From positions 1,319,669-1,383,668 of the forward strand of contig VYZB01000118.1 of assembly GCA_013397455.1 (NCBI GenBank): DNA of 64,000 nucleotides. The letters are read 5' to 3'. Below the pieces are notes generated by a model. That model ran no database searches. It worked only from the letters and a program-made list of their open reading frames with translations, and had not been told where the DNA came from. Both the position numbers and the translations under genes were made by a program. The stretch is from Crotophaga sulcirostris. Lineage: Eukaryota > Chordata > Aves > Cuculiformes > Crotophagidae. This document shows, one piece after another, positions 11,455 through 25,184 of the stretch (position 1 is its first letter; each line of letters opens with the position of its first letter).

Positions 11455-12579
11455 CTGTAATAAGACATAATTACAATTTTCAGCACATATATTCAGATAG
11501 ACATGAACTCCTATAGAAAAGTGATGTTCATTGCAACATGTAAAGTCAGTAAATATTTGTAAATCTGTTGAGTTCCACGCTACATGTATTTGATCCCAAA
11601 AGTCAGGCAAAAGGGCTTTTGGTTAAACTGACTCAAACTGGATACATAATATTTGTTACAGTTAGAAATGCCCAGTATTTCCATATCTGTGATCAAAATT
11701 AAAATACAGATCTTCATACATACATAGAAGTACCAATGAGCAGATACATCTATTTTTCACAGCTTATTTTTTATTTTTTGGTATACTATGTTATTGTTGT
11801 TGGAACAAAAAGGAAGTAAAGAATCAATAACAGAGATGACCACACAAAGTTTTTCAAGACAACCAAGTGCTCAATGTCATCTTCTCCTTAATTCCAGGCT
11901 ATAAATTGTTTAAAAATGCAATGTCAAATATATTGAATATGTGGTCACTAATTATTTGCTTTGTTAACAGCTGGTATAATGCTGCAGTTATGTCTCATGA
12001 TGCAAAAGCAGGAAGATTTTTCCCTTAAAATAGAGCCTTCCCTGCTAAAGTGAAACAATAGCCTTAATTTCCTGTTCCCAATGAAGGCCGTTGTTTCATT
12101 TCCATTCTCCATCTGATTCCTTCATTGGCATATTACATAGGTTGTCAGCAAGATTTTCTCCTTCTAAATGCCTCTGCCTTTTTAAATGTTATGTTCTAAT
12201 TAGAAACTAACTAACTTTTAAAGCCTGATTCATAACAGGAAAATAGGAAGCAGAAGCTAAAATACAATTAAAGTGAACATAACTTTAACTCCTAAATTAT
12301 AATTAAAACATATTTATTATGTTTATTTTGGAATAAAATTCTTGCTTGTGAAGTAGTAAAACAGGCAAGAAGAAGATTTATCTGCACTGCAGATGGCACA
12401 ATGAAACGCTTTGTTCAGAACCAGTCTTATAAACAATACAACAAAAGCTCATTTTTTTCTTTTAAAAAAAATAGAAAATAACACAGAAAACTGACTATTT
12501 AGACCAATTTTGTTGCAATACAAATCTTTGCCATACCCATATATCTAACATCACATTGAATTGCTATTAACAAAATTTT

Positions 12580-12998
12580 GTAATACTAGAACTGGGGATA
12601 CTTGGATGGGACTAACAGATGATTTGAAAACATGGTAAATTTAATTACTTCTATACACAAGAGGCACAGCAATTCTACATCTTGCCAGCAGAAGATCCTG
12701 GCAGTGGAGATAAACAGTGTCAGCAGATTTGAAACAACACTGGATGAATTTGTGGACAATAGGTCTATATATGGATACTAAAATGACCAGGCAAATAATA
12801 CACTTGCCACCACCCCTAATATATTCGCTTTGGATCCTGGAGGAATAGAAAGGGATGGTAAAAGGCATGCAGGGCTCATATGATTGGTCTCTAAATAGTA
12901 TCTGCCTTTACCATTGCTGGAGACAATGGGGTGAAGACACTGCTGGGCTTCACAGACCACAGAGGTCTTCCCTGTAGGGGATTTCTTATGTTCTTATT
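12580..12998 (+). mobile_element. Ancient CR1-type LINE 3' end
   Basis: This is a strongly eroded copy of a CR1 3' end of the kind abundant in turtles and crocodilians. In order it shows counterparts of the codons before the ORF2 end (aattacttctatacacaag...), a run equivalent to 'aaattcatggaggataggtc' (here gaatttgtggacaataggtc), a segment resembling 'gatggatcact' and 'ccactgtcagaagacaggat', and the terminal octamer repeat TTCTTATGTTCTTAT at 12984-12998. The assignment rests on colinear similarity with a family remembered from reptile genomes; no search was run. Confidence 0.65.
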
Positions 12999-15000
12999 AT
13001 GGGAAAGCTGTGGCAGGAATCTAACATGATAGACACCACTTGTTCTGCTTAAGGACAGAAACTGGGGTGAGAGACACTCAAATTTTTTGAGAAAATTTTT
13101 CTTATATAATGGACTTTTTTCACCTTCAAAGCCCCATCTGCCACAGGACTACAGTACTGTCAAATTTAATACAGCAGTTTCTGTACATTTGACAAAACAT
13201 ACAGACTCATTCATCCCACAAAAACATGCATTTTAAAGACTGAAGAAAAGGTCTATTCCTTATAGATTCTAATACAGACAGTATTAGCAAATCCTTCTGG
13301 AGAACAGACATTATATCTTCATCTCCTCCCAAATTCCTTTCCAATGCAACTCTTATGAGAGCACCAAAAAACAATCTCTTCACTCACGTTGTGACTGGGC
13401 ATGAGTTTAATTGTAGACATATTCTGCCAGGGAACATGCACAAAATTGCCACCACAAAGTAGCTATGGCACAGAGTGAATAGATCAATTAATGATGAACA
13501 ATACTCTATGGGCTTTGCATCTGCTTCAAAACTTATTTGAGATAAGTGGTACATGAGAAAGACTAATATTCATTCTCAGAAGTTGTTTAACTAATTACAT
13601 AAATAAACTTTCTTCTTTCTTTCTGCAACCTGCCTGTATTCCCTGTCACAAATACTAAAGGTGTCCCTGGCTGTGACTGACTGAAATTCCTACACAGCTT
13701 CATGCAGAGATTGTTTCCTTCCCTGAGAAGGGAAACCTCCACCACAACACAAAAGGTTCAAATTCTTTAGGATGATTGATGTACAGGAGAAATGAGATCT
13801 TGAGCTGCAATCGAGCTCAAAACTAATGCACTTAGCAGTTTGCAAAAAAAAAAAAATAATATTCTGAGGTAGTTAAATTAAAAATTAATTTTTATCATGG
13901 ATTTTCTGAACAAAATCGAAAAAATTGACAAAATTGAGCCAGTTTCTTATACTGAGAGAAAAAAAAATGTTTTCGTACCATAATTGAAAAAAATCACTTT
14001 AACAGAAAGTTGCCAATCAATTCACTTAAAAATTAGGGCCAGAACTGCAAACTAATTATAATTCATTTTTTAAAGAATATAGTAATTTCCTGAAAGATTA
14101 CTATGGGTACCAGCCACTTTTCAGATTCAAGTGCTATAAGATCATTCACAAGGAATTCAACATAGGTATTACTGCAGCTTTAGGTAACAGATTTTCCTTT
14201 CACAAATCCTTAAACTGTAACTGCTTTATGTGCAAAAAGACCTCCTGAAGTTTCTCAGTTTTCAGTACTCCTGTAATCTTGAATGCCATGATGCTGAAGT
14301 CCCTCTGTGGATCATGCAAAAAGTTATTAAAAATTTAGACATAAATTTGCTCACAGGACTTAACTGAAGATCTATTTGGTCAGTAGCATAGATTCAACAG
14401 GCTAGTATCTTCTACTTCATGCTTATTTTATTTTATATTAAAAGCTGTTGCTGACATAGCTTTTATAATTAGAATCCTCATCTAACCTTTTTTGTTATTA
14501 ACTATTTCCATATGTGGGTATGAAAAGGACGCAAATAGAATTGTACCATGTTACTGGCCTCAGTGTTTATTTATGATCCTTGCTAGAAGGGACACAATAG
14601 AGTTAAAGTATGCCTCACTTCAAACACTTACTTATAAAATTAATCATTTTAAAATTAATTATAAAACAATTAAGCTCTTAAGTCCCTGTAATCAAAAGAT
14701 AAATATTATTAGGGAGACAAACAAGAGGCAAAGTGAGTTATCTATTTATTTTCTTGCTTGCTTATTAAAACCATGCACCACTTGCAGTATTACGTAAATA
14801 CTGACAAGTAACTGATATTGTTGCAAGTCACCAGCAAACAATCTCTTTACTGTTCTACGTTCTGTCATAATTTTGTGAGAGGGCAGAGACAGGCACAATT
14901 AGCAAAAGAAGTGTGAGATAAGCAAATCAGCTACTGTTTCTTCTTTTAATATTTGGTTTTCTTTGAAAGAGTTAGAGAAACTAATTGCAAATGGTCATTT

Positions 15001-15605
15001 TCAAGAGTTTTCTTTCACGTTGCAGATGGTAGCAGATGAAACACAGGATTGCAAGACCTGTATTGCATTCCAGATCATGCCTTCCTGGACTCCCTTGCTT
15101 TTAAGAACTATTTCCCAAGGTACTCTCCTGACTAGTTCCTTAAATAATCTGAAACCTGCCCGTCGAAACTCCAGTGTGGATGTCCTGTTCATGCCTTTCC
15201 TTGTTTCATTGTTTATGGAAAACTCTATTACCTCGTGGTCACTACACCGCAGACAGTCTCCGACCACACCACCACCCACCAGCCCTTCTCTATTGGTAAA
15301 CAGCAGGTCAAGGAGAGCCTCGCCCCTGGTAGGCTCACTCACCAGCTGTGATAGAAAGCAGTCCTCAATACACTCTAAGAATCTTCTGGACTGCCTCCTC
15401 TTGGCTGCGTTAAGTTCCCAGCAGATATCTGAAAGATTAAAGTCTCCTAAAAGAAGAAGGGCAGCTGATCTTGAGGTAGCCTCCAGCTGCTTAAACCACA
15501 GTAGATCCACCTGTTCCTCCTGGTCGGGCGGTCTATAACATACTCCAACCAGGATGTCAGTCTTGATTGCCCCTCTGACCCTTACCCATAGGCACGATAT
15601 ATGCA
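15001..15605 (-). mobile_element. CR1 LINE fragment, endonuclease C-terminal half, open 201-codon frame
   Basis: This is a CR1 ORF2 piece covering the C-terminal part of the APE-type endonuclease and the start of the linker. Minus-strand residues include VGVCYRPPDQEEQVD, the catalytic LLLGDFNLSDICWELN, the target-recognition region LLDLLFTNREGLVGG, and CSDHEVIEFSI with the catalytic Asp-His pair. All 201 codons are open, so mutation load is low, but both ends are truncated: no 3' UTR or RT follows. It is presumably a remnant cut by a later deletion, since ordinary CR1 copies keep their 3' ends. Confidence 0.92.
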
Positions 15606-16634
15606 AAGTTAGCCATTCGAAAAGTGCAAGGAGTGCACAAATAAGTCCTCACTGTCAACCCATACAGCTCTGTCCAGATAATTGCTTGGGAAGCTCTAAG
15701 GAAAGTACATGAGTTGCACTAAAATGTTGTTATAAGTCAACAGAGCAGACTAGGTATAAGGAAAGGTAGCACAGGGGTAACATTTAGAACATGTAACGTG
15801 TACTGTAAGAATTTGCTCTTAATCCAGAGAATACATTCAAAAGACATTGTCCTTAGTGTCTGTTTTTTGGGGCAGGGAAGATGGTGTTATAAATTTGAAG
15901 TAGGGCTATCGTTTCAGAAAGTACCAATTCCAAAACAAACCATCACAGGAGATGAATGAGCCCTATTGCTATGAAGCCAACATCAAACCAATTGCTGATC
16001 TCAAAGACTTAGATTAGATAAATGAACTAAAGAAAAAGGCAGTGCTGGTTCAAAGGGCAAAATACAGAACATAATTGCTGCTGAACCTCTTTTAGAGATG
16101 TGTGGTCAGGAATTTGTGTCTACTCACGTTCAATAGCCTCATTTTTGCTCTATACAGCAATAAATAAAAGCTAAATAGCACTTTGGATAGGAAGGTTCCT
16201 CCTGGGGATTTCAAAGCAATTTATGGGATAATTAAGGCTACGGACACATCGAGAACGAAGCTTGAGGCATAAGCCTGGAGCAAACTGCACCATAGTACCT
16301 AAATATAAAAGAGCAAGATGTGCAGTTGGAAGTAGTCTCTTCATCGGAAGGTAAGCTTTTAAATGTGTGATAAAATTAGATTAGTCAAGAGGTGAGACTT
16401 TCTAAGGTATCTTAAATTTCTATTAGAGAGTGAAAACTGCTTTTACAATTTTTAAAAACCAAGACAACTTGATTCTATATGCCAATGACCTGTTTGAATG
16501 TCTGTAATCTCAGTCTCAAAATTTATCTTTTAAGTTGTGTAAAAAAGTCACAGAAGAAACCACCTCTATAAGGTCAATTACTCTTTTTAAAAAAACCTCA
16601 TATTTTCCAGTAGATTCAGCCATACATATTGCAT

Positions 16635-17165
16635 TCATAAAGCAGCATTAGAATGGCTGAGAGGTTCTAACTATCAGTCCACCCAGTTTGATACCTGCCT
16701 TGGTGGTAGCAAATGGAAGGCAAAAATGGAAAGACAGCAAGTATTGGGTCACATTTTCCAAACATATCCTCTGGTCGTCACGCAAACTGTGGCTTAAAGA
16801 CTTCCTGAATACAAATTGTATCTTTGCAGTGAAGAGTCCTTTATAGAGTTTTCCTCCGTGAATTAGTGTAAAGGCTTTGTGAACCCAGATAAGATTTTGA
16901 CATCGACATAATCTTGGAAACAATGAATTACACATCTTTTTTTACCCATCAGTATGTGTGGATAGCTATTTTTGCATTAAAACTGCTCGGTCCATTTTAT
17001 TTTCTGGCATTAGACCTTGCATAACCACACTGTTCACTTTCTCTACAGCATTTGTGAGCTTAGAGACTTATAAGCTCTCTCCTCAACTGTCTCCCCATCA
17101 GATCCAAGAGCTCTCTTCACTTAGTCTCATTTTATTTGAACAGTCTTATTCTGCAATCACAGGTA
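16635..17165 (-). mobile_element. Ancient CR1-type LINE 3' end
   Basis: Same old family as 12580-12998, opposite strand. On the plus strand the sequence is colinear with the antisense of the reptilian CR1 3' end. It runs from the 3' terminal region (tagaatggct..., cagtccacccagtttgatacctgc), through ttttcctccgtgaattagtg and tttgtgaacccag, to a segment equivalent to 'cctgctgcctattaatttcatttggtgacccc' (here degenerate) and 'ttcactttctccacac' (here ttcactttctctacag). It fades out in the ORF2 end near 17165. It is heavily mutated; boundaries are approximate. Confidence 0.6.
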
Positions 17166-19077
17166 AAACTAACCTGAATTTGAGTGTTGTCCAAGAATAA
17201 TTCTGAGCATGCTCCTAAAATATCTGCACATTAGTATATTTGGACAATCTATAGGTTAGTGGAAATATGAGTTCACACTTTCAATATATTAAGGAGACAT
17301 AATCCTGAAGGTCAGTTTGGTGTTTTTCTTTATGTTCAAATGAAGAAAACAGAGATCCAATGTGGAGCTTGCAATTTAAATCTAAAATTGCACAGTGGAG
17401 AACATGTCCTTTACAATAAATTTGATTCATTCCACCAGTACTGCTATTTACTGTTTTTACCTATAACGTAATGTAATACAACCCAATTGACAAGGCTAAT
17501 GCAAGCCAAATAATCTCTTCAATAATATTTGTCTGCACTATTTTTTCATGTTTTCTCTTTTTCACTATTATCAACATTCAGCTCTGGGTTTCTTGGGTGA
17601 AATTTTCACACCTATTATACCTTATTTTCACGCATTCTACATCCTCCTGGAGTTCTGAGACATTTATTTTTTCTCCAGTTGATTTCCTATTTGATTACAT
17701 ATAAAGATTTCCATTGTTCTGAAGTGAACAACACTGCTACGGTTCAGGAGGAAGACTGATGCCAACATGAACCTTTGGCACTCATGGGAAAAAAAAGCCA
17801 TGGGTTAGTGCTGTACTGAAAAGGACTCAAGCAGAATTTTAAGAAGTAACCTGTAAAATGAAAACTGTGATCTTTCAAGCCTGTATCAGTATATGGTAGT
17901 GGATTATGTTCAGAGGCTCTTTGCCTATAGATACCTCTGTAGATCTGACCAGGCAAGGCTGATCTACCCTCAGACCTGGTGTGGAAAGCAGACACTCCAA
18001 TATATTACCATCATCAGGAGAGCTCAGTATAGCAGGTGTTATCAAGAGATACTCAACAGACATCTTGCATTGTCAGACACCACACAAAAACCCCAGGAAG
18101 ATAGGGTATACGTCCTCTCCTTGCCTCTCTCATACTATATAGCATCACAAGGATTACATACCACAAGGCCTCAGTGATCAGGAAGGGCCACCGGGTCATA
18201 ACCCACTCTTAGCACCTTTGGGAAAGGAACTTTATCACTCTTTTTGAAGAAGGCTATTGCATTTTTAGCAAAAAACACAAGCTCTACTTGTATTCCAAGG
18301 AAAAACCCCAACACAAAATACAGTTATGTTTTGAACACCCGAGACTGACTGACTGAATTTTAAACTGAGAGGAGTGAAGAAGACATAGCCAAAAACTAGG
18401 CTAACCACGTGGAAGACACCCATACTGAGAACAATATGAGGAAGTTCAGCAGTTTAACAGAAACAGGGAGCTGCTTCTGAAGATTTCAGATCAAAGCACA
18501 ATCAACATGCTAAAGAAACCCAGAAACCTTTAACAGGTTTTTAAGTGGCTTCATCTAAATACTAAGGGAAAAAAACAAAGAATATCTGGCAGATTAGAGA
18601 AAACACAGTGGGCATCACAGAGCCAAATAATTTAACCATTTCCCAACCTTGCATGGAGTGCACACCATCAAGCATCTCCTGGAACCAGCCGTACCATCAG
18701 AAGCCAAGAGAATTTCTCATGAATTCTTCCTCATCTCATGAGAGATGGCCACAAGGTGAAAAATATTGACATACATGTCCATTTGACCAAACTACTTGTC
18801 TGCAGAAAGACGTGGAACAATGACAAATTGCTTAAAGAACACCAAAACTAGATGTTACTTTAGCACTTGAAAACAAAAAAACACCCAAACACACAAAAGC
18901 AAGCTTGTAGAAGCTGCATTTTTGACTTTTTTGCATTTTTAGCAAAGAATCAGAAAGTAAATTTTTTTTTAAAAATAGCAATTTTGAAAAATCACCAAAA
19001 CAAAACCCAGATCTTAATATTGCAAGTGCAGAGTCCCCTCTTTGCTTTTTATCTGATCACCATGGAACCTTAAATAA

Positions 19078-19231
19078 TGGTGGAATCGCCGACCCTGGAG
19101 GTGGTTTAAGAGGAGATTGGATGAGGCACTCAGTGCCATGATTTAGATAAGTTGGTGTTAGTGTTAGGCTATAGGTTGGACTCAATGATCTCAGAGGTTC
19201 TTTCCAACCTTGTAACACTGTGATACTGTGT
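19078..19231 (+). mobile_element. CR1 LINE 3' terminal fragment
   Basis: This carries the last ORF2 codons (gagtcgccgaccctggaggt type), the 3' UTR (aggttggactcaatgatctc, ctttccaacc) and terminal repeats of the octamer ACTGTGAT. Same subfamily as the copies at 33044-33181 and 55497-55830. Confidence 0.92.
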
Positions 19232-20068
19232 TAATGTTCTATATAAGTAATAGGGATTTTGAGTTAACAGACAGAGACAAGAATCAAGCACAATGTCCCA
19301 GTGTGTTGCAAGAAGCTATTTATCTTCTACGCAGTGTTGTCCTCAGAGCTCATACAGTCTGTTGGATGCATTAACCTCTAAAACAAAGCAAGCAAACTAA
19401 CTCTACACTATTCATGGATCAAAGGTACAGCTGGATTTTGAAAGAGGTTGTGATAAACTCTTTGGTATGCAGAAAAAAAATAGCTTATTTTCTCATAAAT
19501 AGTATTAAATGAAAAAGAAAATCTGTTTAATTAGCAGGTACTAGACATGAGGAACAGTAGAGGGTTTACTTAAACCCAGAGTATAGAAAGCTCCCATGAG
19601 CTACTTTGAAGATATAAAATGTAATTTGTAAAGTCTAGTCATCCTTGAGAGTTTCGATTTACAGTTAGTACACATTTGTTTCTATAGAGGAGTTAGTGGA
19701 AAATCAGTGCCTGTGTTTTTCCTAGTGGCAAGTGTAATAAGTAACCCTCATGACATAGTCTTGATTCATTTTCCCTACAGCTGCACTGTTTAGTATAGGT
19801 CATATTGTACATTGTTCTGAGAAACTATTACGACCTTACAGTATAATGGGCTCTTATAATCACACAAACAATGAGGTCAGTTTTATTCATTTACAATTTG
19901 AGTACTGTCCACCCAAGTGCTTTTCAAAACTACTTTCCCATGATCCCTTCACAGCTTTCTTTAATTCTGCCAACAAAGATGCAAAGTCAAAACAGTTTTG
20001 AAAACCACTCAGGTTTTCTTCCTTACAGGCAAAAAGAAAACAGATTACAACTTCTGTGTCAAGGAAAA

Positions 20069-20828
20069 ATCACGGAATCATAGAATTGCTTGGGTGGAAA
20101 AGACCAATGAGATTATTGAATCCAACTGTACCTGGCAACTACTGAACCATATCCCTGAGCACTTCATCCACCCATCTTTCAAACACCTCCAGGGATGGTG
20201 ACTCAACCACATCCGTGGGCAGCCTGTTCCACTGCCTGAAAGTTCTTTCAGTGAAGAAGTTTTTCCTCATGTCTAATCTGAACCTTCCCTGGTACAACTT
20301 GAGGCCACTTCCCCTCGTCCTATCACCTGTCAGTTGGGAGAAGAGACCAACACCCACCTCGCTACAAGCTCCTTTCAGGTAGCTGTAGACAGCGATGAGG
20401 TCTCCCCTCAGCCTCCTTTCCTCTAGTCTAAAAAACCTCAGTTCCCCCAGTCACTCCTCATAACACTTATTCTCCAGCCCCTCCACCAGCTTTGTTGCCC
20501 TTGTGTGGATGTGCTCCAGTACCTCAATCTCTTTCTTGTTGTGAGGGGCCCAAAAACTGTCAGTATTTGAGGTGTGGCCTTACCAATGCCGAATTCACAG
20601 ACACAATCACTTCCCTGCTCCTGCTGGCCACGCTGTTTCTGATACAGGCCAGGATGCCATTGGCCTTCTTAGCCACCTCGGCACCCTGCTGGCTCAGATT
20701 CAGCTGGGTGTCAACCAACACCCCCAGGTCCTTCTCTGCCAGGCAGCTCTCCAGCCACCCTTCCCCAAGCCTGCAATGCTGCATGGGGTTGTTTTGTCCC
20801 AAGTGCAGGACAGCACTTGGCCTTGTTA
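20069..20828 (-). mobile_element. CR1 LINE 3' end, ORF2 C-terminus broken by frameshifts
   Basis: This 760-bp 5'-truncated CR1 copy has its 3' end at the left (cacggaatcatagaattg on the plus strand). Minus-strand reading gives [42 protein letters not shown], then after frame changes [16 protein letters not shown] and [27 protein letters not shown]. The signature motifs match the plus-strand copy at 1986-2670, so the two belong to one subfamily, but here the frame is interrupted. Confidence 0.93.
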
Positions 20829-21888
20829 TATATCAACTAATACAGGCAAAGTAATAAGTTCTTCTATATACAAACAAGCTCCCCAGGTTGCCGTGGGGCT
20901 GTTGTAGATGTCATGAGTGCCTGAGGAGACAAGAAAACAGATATCTTCAGGGAGTGGTACTATCTTTCACAGTCCAATGATACAGTGACATACCATTCTA
21001 TAGACGATTTTAAAAGTTGGTAGAGTAGGTTATTTGGCAATAGTCTACATAGACGGCTTATTAAAGCTTTCTGAGGGGAGTTCCCTTGAACAATGGGAAT
21101 TTTTGTTACATAGTATTAATCAACATTTACTTTGACCCTAACTAAGAGATTCATGGAGTTATCAACAAAGAAAAAATAAACACAATGCCAATCTTTTTGA
21201 ATAAAACTATACAGCATTGAAGTCAAAAATTAAAAAAAAATACTAAAAATTATATTACTAATATTAGTTGTGTTTTAAGTATTATTTTAGATATGTTCCC
21301 TATATTGATGCTTATCTTCAACAATACCACTGGTTTTATTTCAGTCTCCAACATTTGGAAAACAGTGATCAGTATTAGGAGGTAGGGTGGAACACTGAAA
21401 GTTAGGCACCGAACTACCCAATTCAGCTGTTCTGGGGATCTGCAAGTGAAGCAGAACTCTGTGACTCCTTGGGGACAGCATCTCCCAGGAACATGCTCAG
21501 CTCACATGCCCTACCATAACTTTATAAAGCGCATTGAGAAAGTTGGGGCACACTTTATGTCTCAGAATACACTTAGTCACATAAAAGAAAGCATAAAATA
21601 TCTGTAAACAGATAACACATTCTAGTTTGTTCCTTATAGGACTATTTACAGAGTATGATATGATACCAATATGAAGATGTCCAAAATTTAGAAAAATATC
21701 GCTTGATTCATATTCTGAGTTTTATTTATTTAGGCATATTGAAGTCAATTAACATAAAAATTCTCTAGCAATGAGTCATAAAAGTACAGTGTAGGAGAAT
21801 CTTTGTTAAAGATCTCAGGGTCTAATTCCATTTACCACCACGCTTCTTAATCTCTTACTAAATTAAGGCTAGAAATTCAACATAGTGT

Positions 21889-22080
21889 TCATTCATAGAA
21901 TTCATTTGTTCACTCATAGGATTTATGGCCACAAGAGATTATCAGAACATGTAGTTTGACCCTCATTACATTAAAGGCTATTATATTTTGCTAAGACCAA
22001 TTACATGTATTTGAATAAAAACTGTATTCTAGAAAGGCATCCAGTCTTGAAGCTTTGAGAAATAATATATGAATGTCATA
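21889..22080 (-). mobile_element. Ancient CR1-type LINE 3' terminal fragment
   Basis: The plus strand begins with tcatagaattcatttg and continues with a degenerate form of the antisense reptilian CR1 end: ggatttatggccacaagaga, catgtagtttgaccctcatt, then attctagaaaggcatccagt, matching the usual 'tagaaaaacatccaatcttg' position. It is highly diverged; the right boundary is vague. Confidence 0.55.
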
Positions 22081-24329
22081 CATCTAAATGACAGAACAAC
22101 TGTTCACTATATGAAAAGAGTTAAAATGCGGTGTGGAGAAAGAAATGGTTCATTGCTGTTGTTTCAATTATTTAGCACAGTGTGTACGTTTTCACCTTAA
22201 ATCTAGATTTTGGCATGGTATGTCAAATGTATAGCAATACTGACAAGCCACTGTCAAAACAGCAGCCTCGGTAAGATGATGGAGCAGGTACTTAGAATAG
22301 AAAGGAACATCCAGTGAATAATATTATGCATACCCACAGAAACTCCCGTCTCCACCAAAATCACATTAAAAATCTACAGGATGCTTCTGACTTTCAAATT
22401 CATTAAAATTCTAAAAGCACAGTGGAAAATCATAGAAAAGTAATATGATTGCATCCTACTTCTTTAATAGTATTTTGTTTTTCTTATCCCAGTGCTTCTG
22501 ACAATTACCCTGCACTTTTTACTTACCAGAAGTCTTTTCTTCCCAGATGACTGGTTCTCTTCCCTGATGTTTATTTGTTAACAGCCTGTGCTCCAAGTAA
22601 TTCAAAGTTAATATATCAAGACTATACATAGCTCATTATCCAAATAGATAATATTTACAGATGTCCTATTACTAAATCACTTATGACTTTTAAACTCTTA
22701 CAATGTGGTAAGCTCAGAGATTTCCTCTACAAAAACTTCTATAGAGCTGCCTTTTCAGTAACATAAAAAACACCTTGTGGACACACATGCTTCCAGCAGG
22801 TCAATGAACGAACTAATGTTTGCTTAAGATCTTCTTCAATCTCTGCAACCTGTCCCCTTGGCATAGCTAGTCCCTCTCCTTCCCACAGCCTGTGTTCCTG
22901 AAGCTACTCCACCTTTGCCACTGCCACCTTCATACACATCACCCTTTCTGCCTGTTGCCTCATGGAGCAGCTCAGAGAAGTACAAAAAATCTTTTAAGGG
23001 TATTTGTAAGCAAGGAATATATTACAAAGTCCAACAAACAGAGCTGTTGGATTATGGGGCTGTCTATGAGGAAATGACCTATGAGGAAATGTTTGAGACC
23101 CAATAGTAACAATCTGGCAGAATAAAAGAGAGCAAAACATCAGTATACATTACAATAAGAAATGACAAACAGGAGGCACAACCATCACATCTCATCATAG
23201 TGCAAAAAGATTTATAACTCTAAAATGAACTTCTACACGTTTTATGTTTCTCTAGACAGTTTTGTTGTCTAACAGTTTTCTGTGGGACCTCTGGCAAAGT
23301 CCACTTTTACCAAAAAAAAAAAGAGGAAACATTTCAGAGGATCAGTATCTCAGTATTTTTCTCTACACTGCCAGCAATACTGTCCAGGTTTTGTTAGCTA
23401 TCGAGAATAGTCGTTTTATAACTCAGATTTAATTACTGTATTCTTTTTTCTCCAACAATTCTACCTTTAAGATATCTTCAGTGCATCAGAAGTTCAGTCT
23501 AAGGGAAATATAAAGCAATTACAGGCCATGTAACACATACATTACTGCAGAATGAGCAATACAAAATCCAATATTTCATCCTTCACGGGAGAATATGTAT
23601 TGTTCACTTGGCAATAAAGTGTATAAATTACACTTTGATTTTCTTGTTTCACTTCTCTTTACCATGCCTAGTGTGCTGATGTGTCGAAAGTATTTGCCTT
23701 TTTGAAGTTTTGCTGACAGCATTACCTGAAACATTTTCTCTGGAGCACTCTTCTGAAACTTGTTTTTTGAAACAATTTTTATGCTATACCAATTTCGCTA
23801 TGTCTGCAAAAAATATTACTCGCCTGAGGCTTTTTCTTCTTCTCTCAGTCATGCTGCCAGGGGGCTGATTGCTAAAGTAAAAACTCCCTTAAAATGGACT
23901 ATTCAAGCTGAAGAACATTTCACATGAGCACGGCAGGTTTTCCAGTCACCTTACTTGTCTATATTATTTAGTAACACAGTTATTAAGTGGTGGAGATTAT
24001 GAAACCATTTAGCTGGCTGCATTGACAGCCTGAGCAGGAAAAAATAATTTTATTGCTTCAGATACTGGAACGCCAATCACAGAAAAAGGCATTTGACCAC
24101 TTAGTGAAGAGAGCAGCATAAATTCAACAAACAGATATATAGATGACGTGCATAGATAGGCCTCTAAAGCCAAGGTGTCAGTGCTGGAATTTCTCACGAG
24201 TCATTTAACCAAATTTTCTTGTTTTCACAATGCAACTGGAAAGAAAGGTTCTATGTTAAACTTGATGTGAAGACTAGAAATACTTTGAGCATTTGCAACA
24301 TAAAAATATATCCATTAGACATCAAAACG

Positions 24330-24465
24330 TCACAGAAACACAAAATGGTGGGGGCTGGAAGTGACCTCTGGAGATCATCTAGTCCAACCTCCCTGCTCAG
24401 CCAGGCTCCCCTAGCAGCAGGTTGCACAGAAGCACATCCAGGCGGGTTTTAAGTATCTCTAGAGA
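24330..24465 (-). mobile_element. CR1 LINE 3' terminal fragment
   Basis: Plus-strand text cacagaaacacaaaatggtg, then gctggaagtgacctctggag, atcatctagtccaacctccc and acatccaggcgggttttaag is the antisense of a CR1 3' UTR and the last ORF2 codons. The 3' end of the element is at the left. Confidence 0.9.
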
Positions 24466-25184
24466 TGTGTCAACTGCACAATTTGTTTCATTTTTTCTCC
24501 TGTGAAGAATCGCTCCTACATTGTATCATCTATTGTTTTACTGCCTCAGGCAAGAGAGGTTTATCCATTTCTTTACTACAGCCTGAAATGTACATATGTG
24601 GTACAATATGCTGAGGCACCTGAAATTAAGACTGCTTTACCTATCTGAGTAGATTCAAGAGTGAGTGTAAAGATGATAAGTAAAGCATGCCATTCACTTT
24701 CCATCACATTTTTATTTCTTCTACTATTTATGAGAGCCTCAGCACACAAGCGTTCTGCTCTTCCCCTTTTTCTTTTCAAACACAGTTGTTCTAAATTATT
24801 TGTTTAACCTTACAAAAATGTGGAGGCTTTCAAACAGAGCAGCTGGCCGCTATCTGCTGGCAGCTGATATGTTTGATAAATTATTCCCTGTATTTAAAGG
24901 GTAATGATGTTCCTGGGCTAGGCATAGTGTGGGCTGCATGATGTGAGGCTGGAAAAGGAATGAGTAAGGCAACCCCTTCCTGTATCAGCAATGAGCCAGT
25001 GCTGCAGTCATCACATGGGACTGCCCGAGCAAGGTGATTTTGAGACTCCTTGTGCAAACATTCATACTAGTGTGGGTCAAAATCTAGAAGAACTGTAGAA
25101 AACCAGAGCTAAATAGACCGCAAAACACTAGGCAATCAGCCCCTATTCCCTAACCAAAGGTTGCTGGAGGTGTGTCATTACTGA

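Noticed and set aside
14963..15538. Plus-strand open frame of 191 codons
   Set aside because: It is antisense to the CR1 endonuclease fragment, whose minus-strand reading has the GDFN and SDH motifs.
18861..19073. Lys-rich open frame of 68 codons on the plus strand
   Set aside because: It lies in an A-rich stretch, and the composition alone explains the frame.
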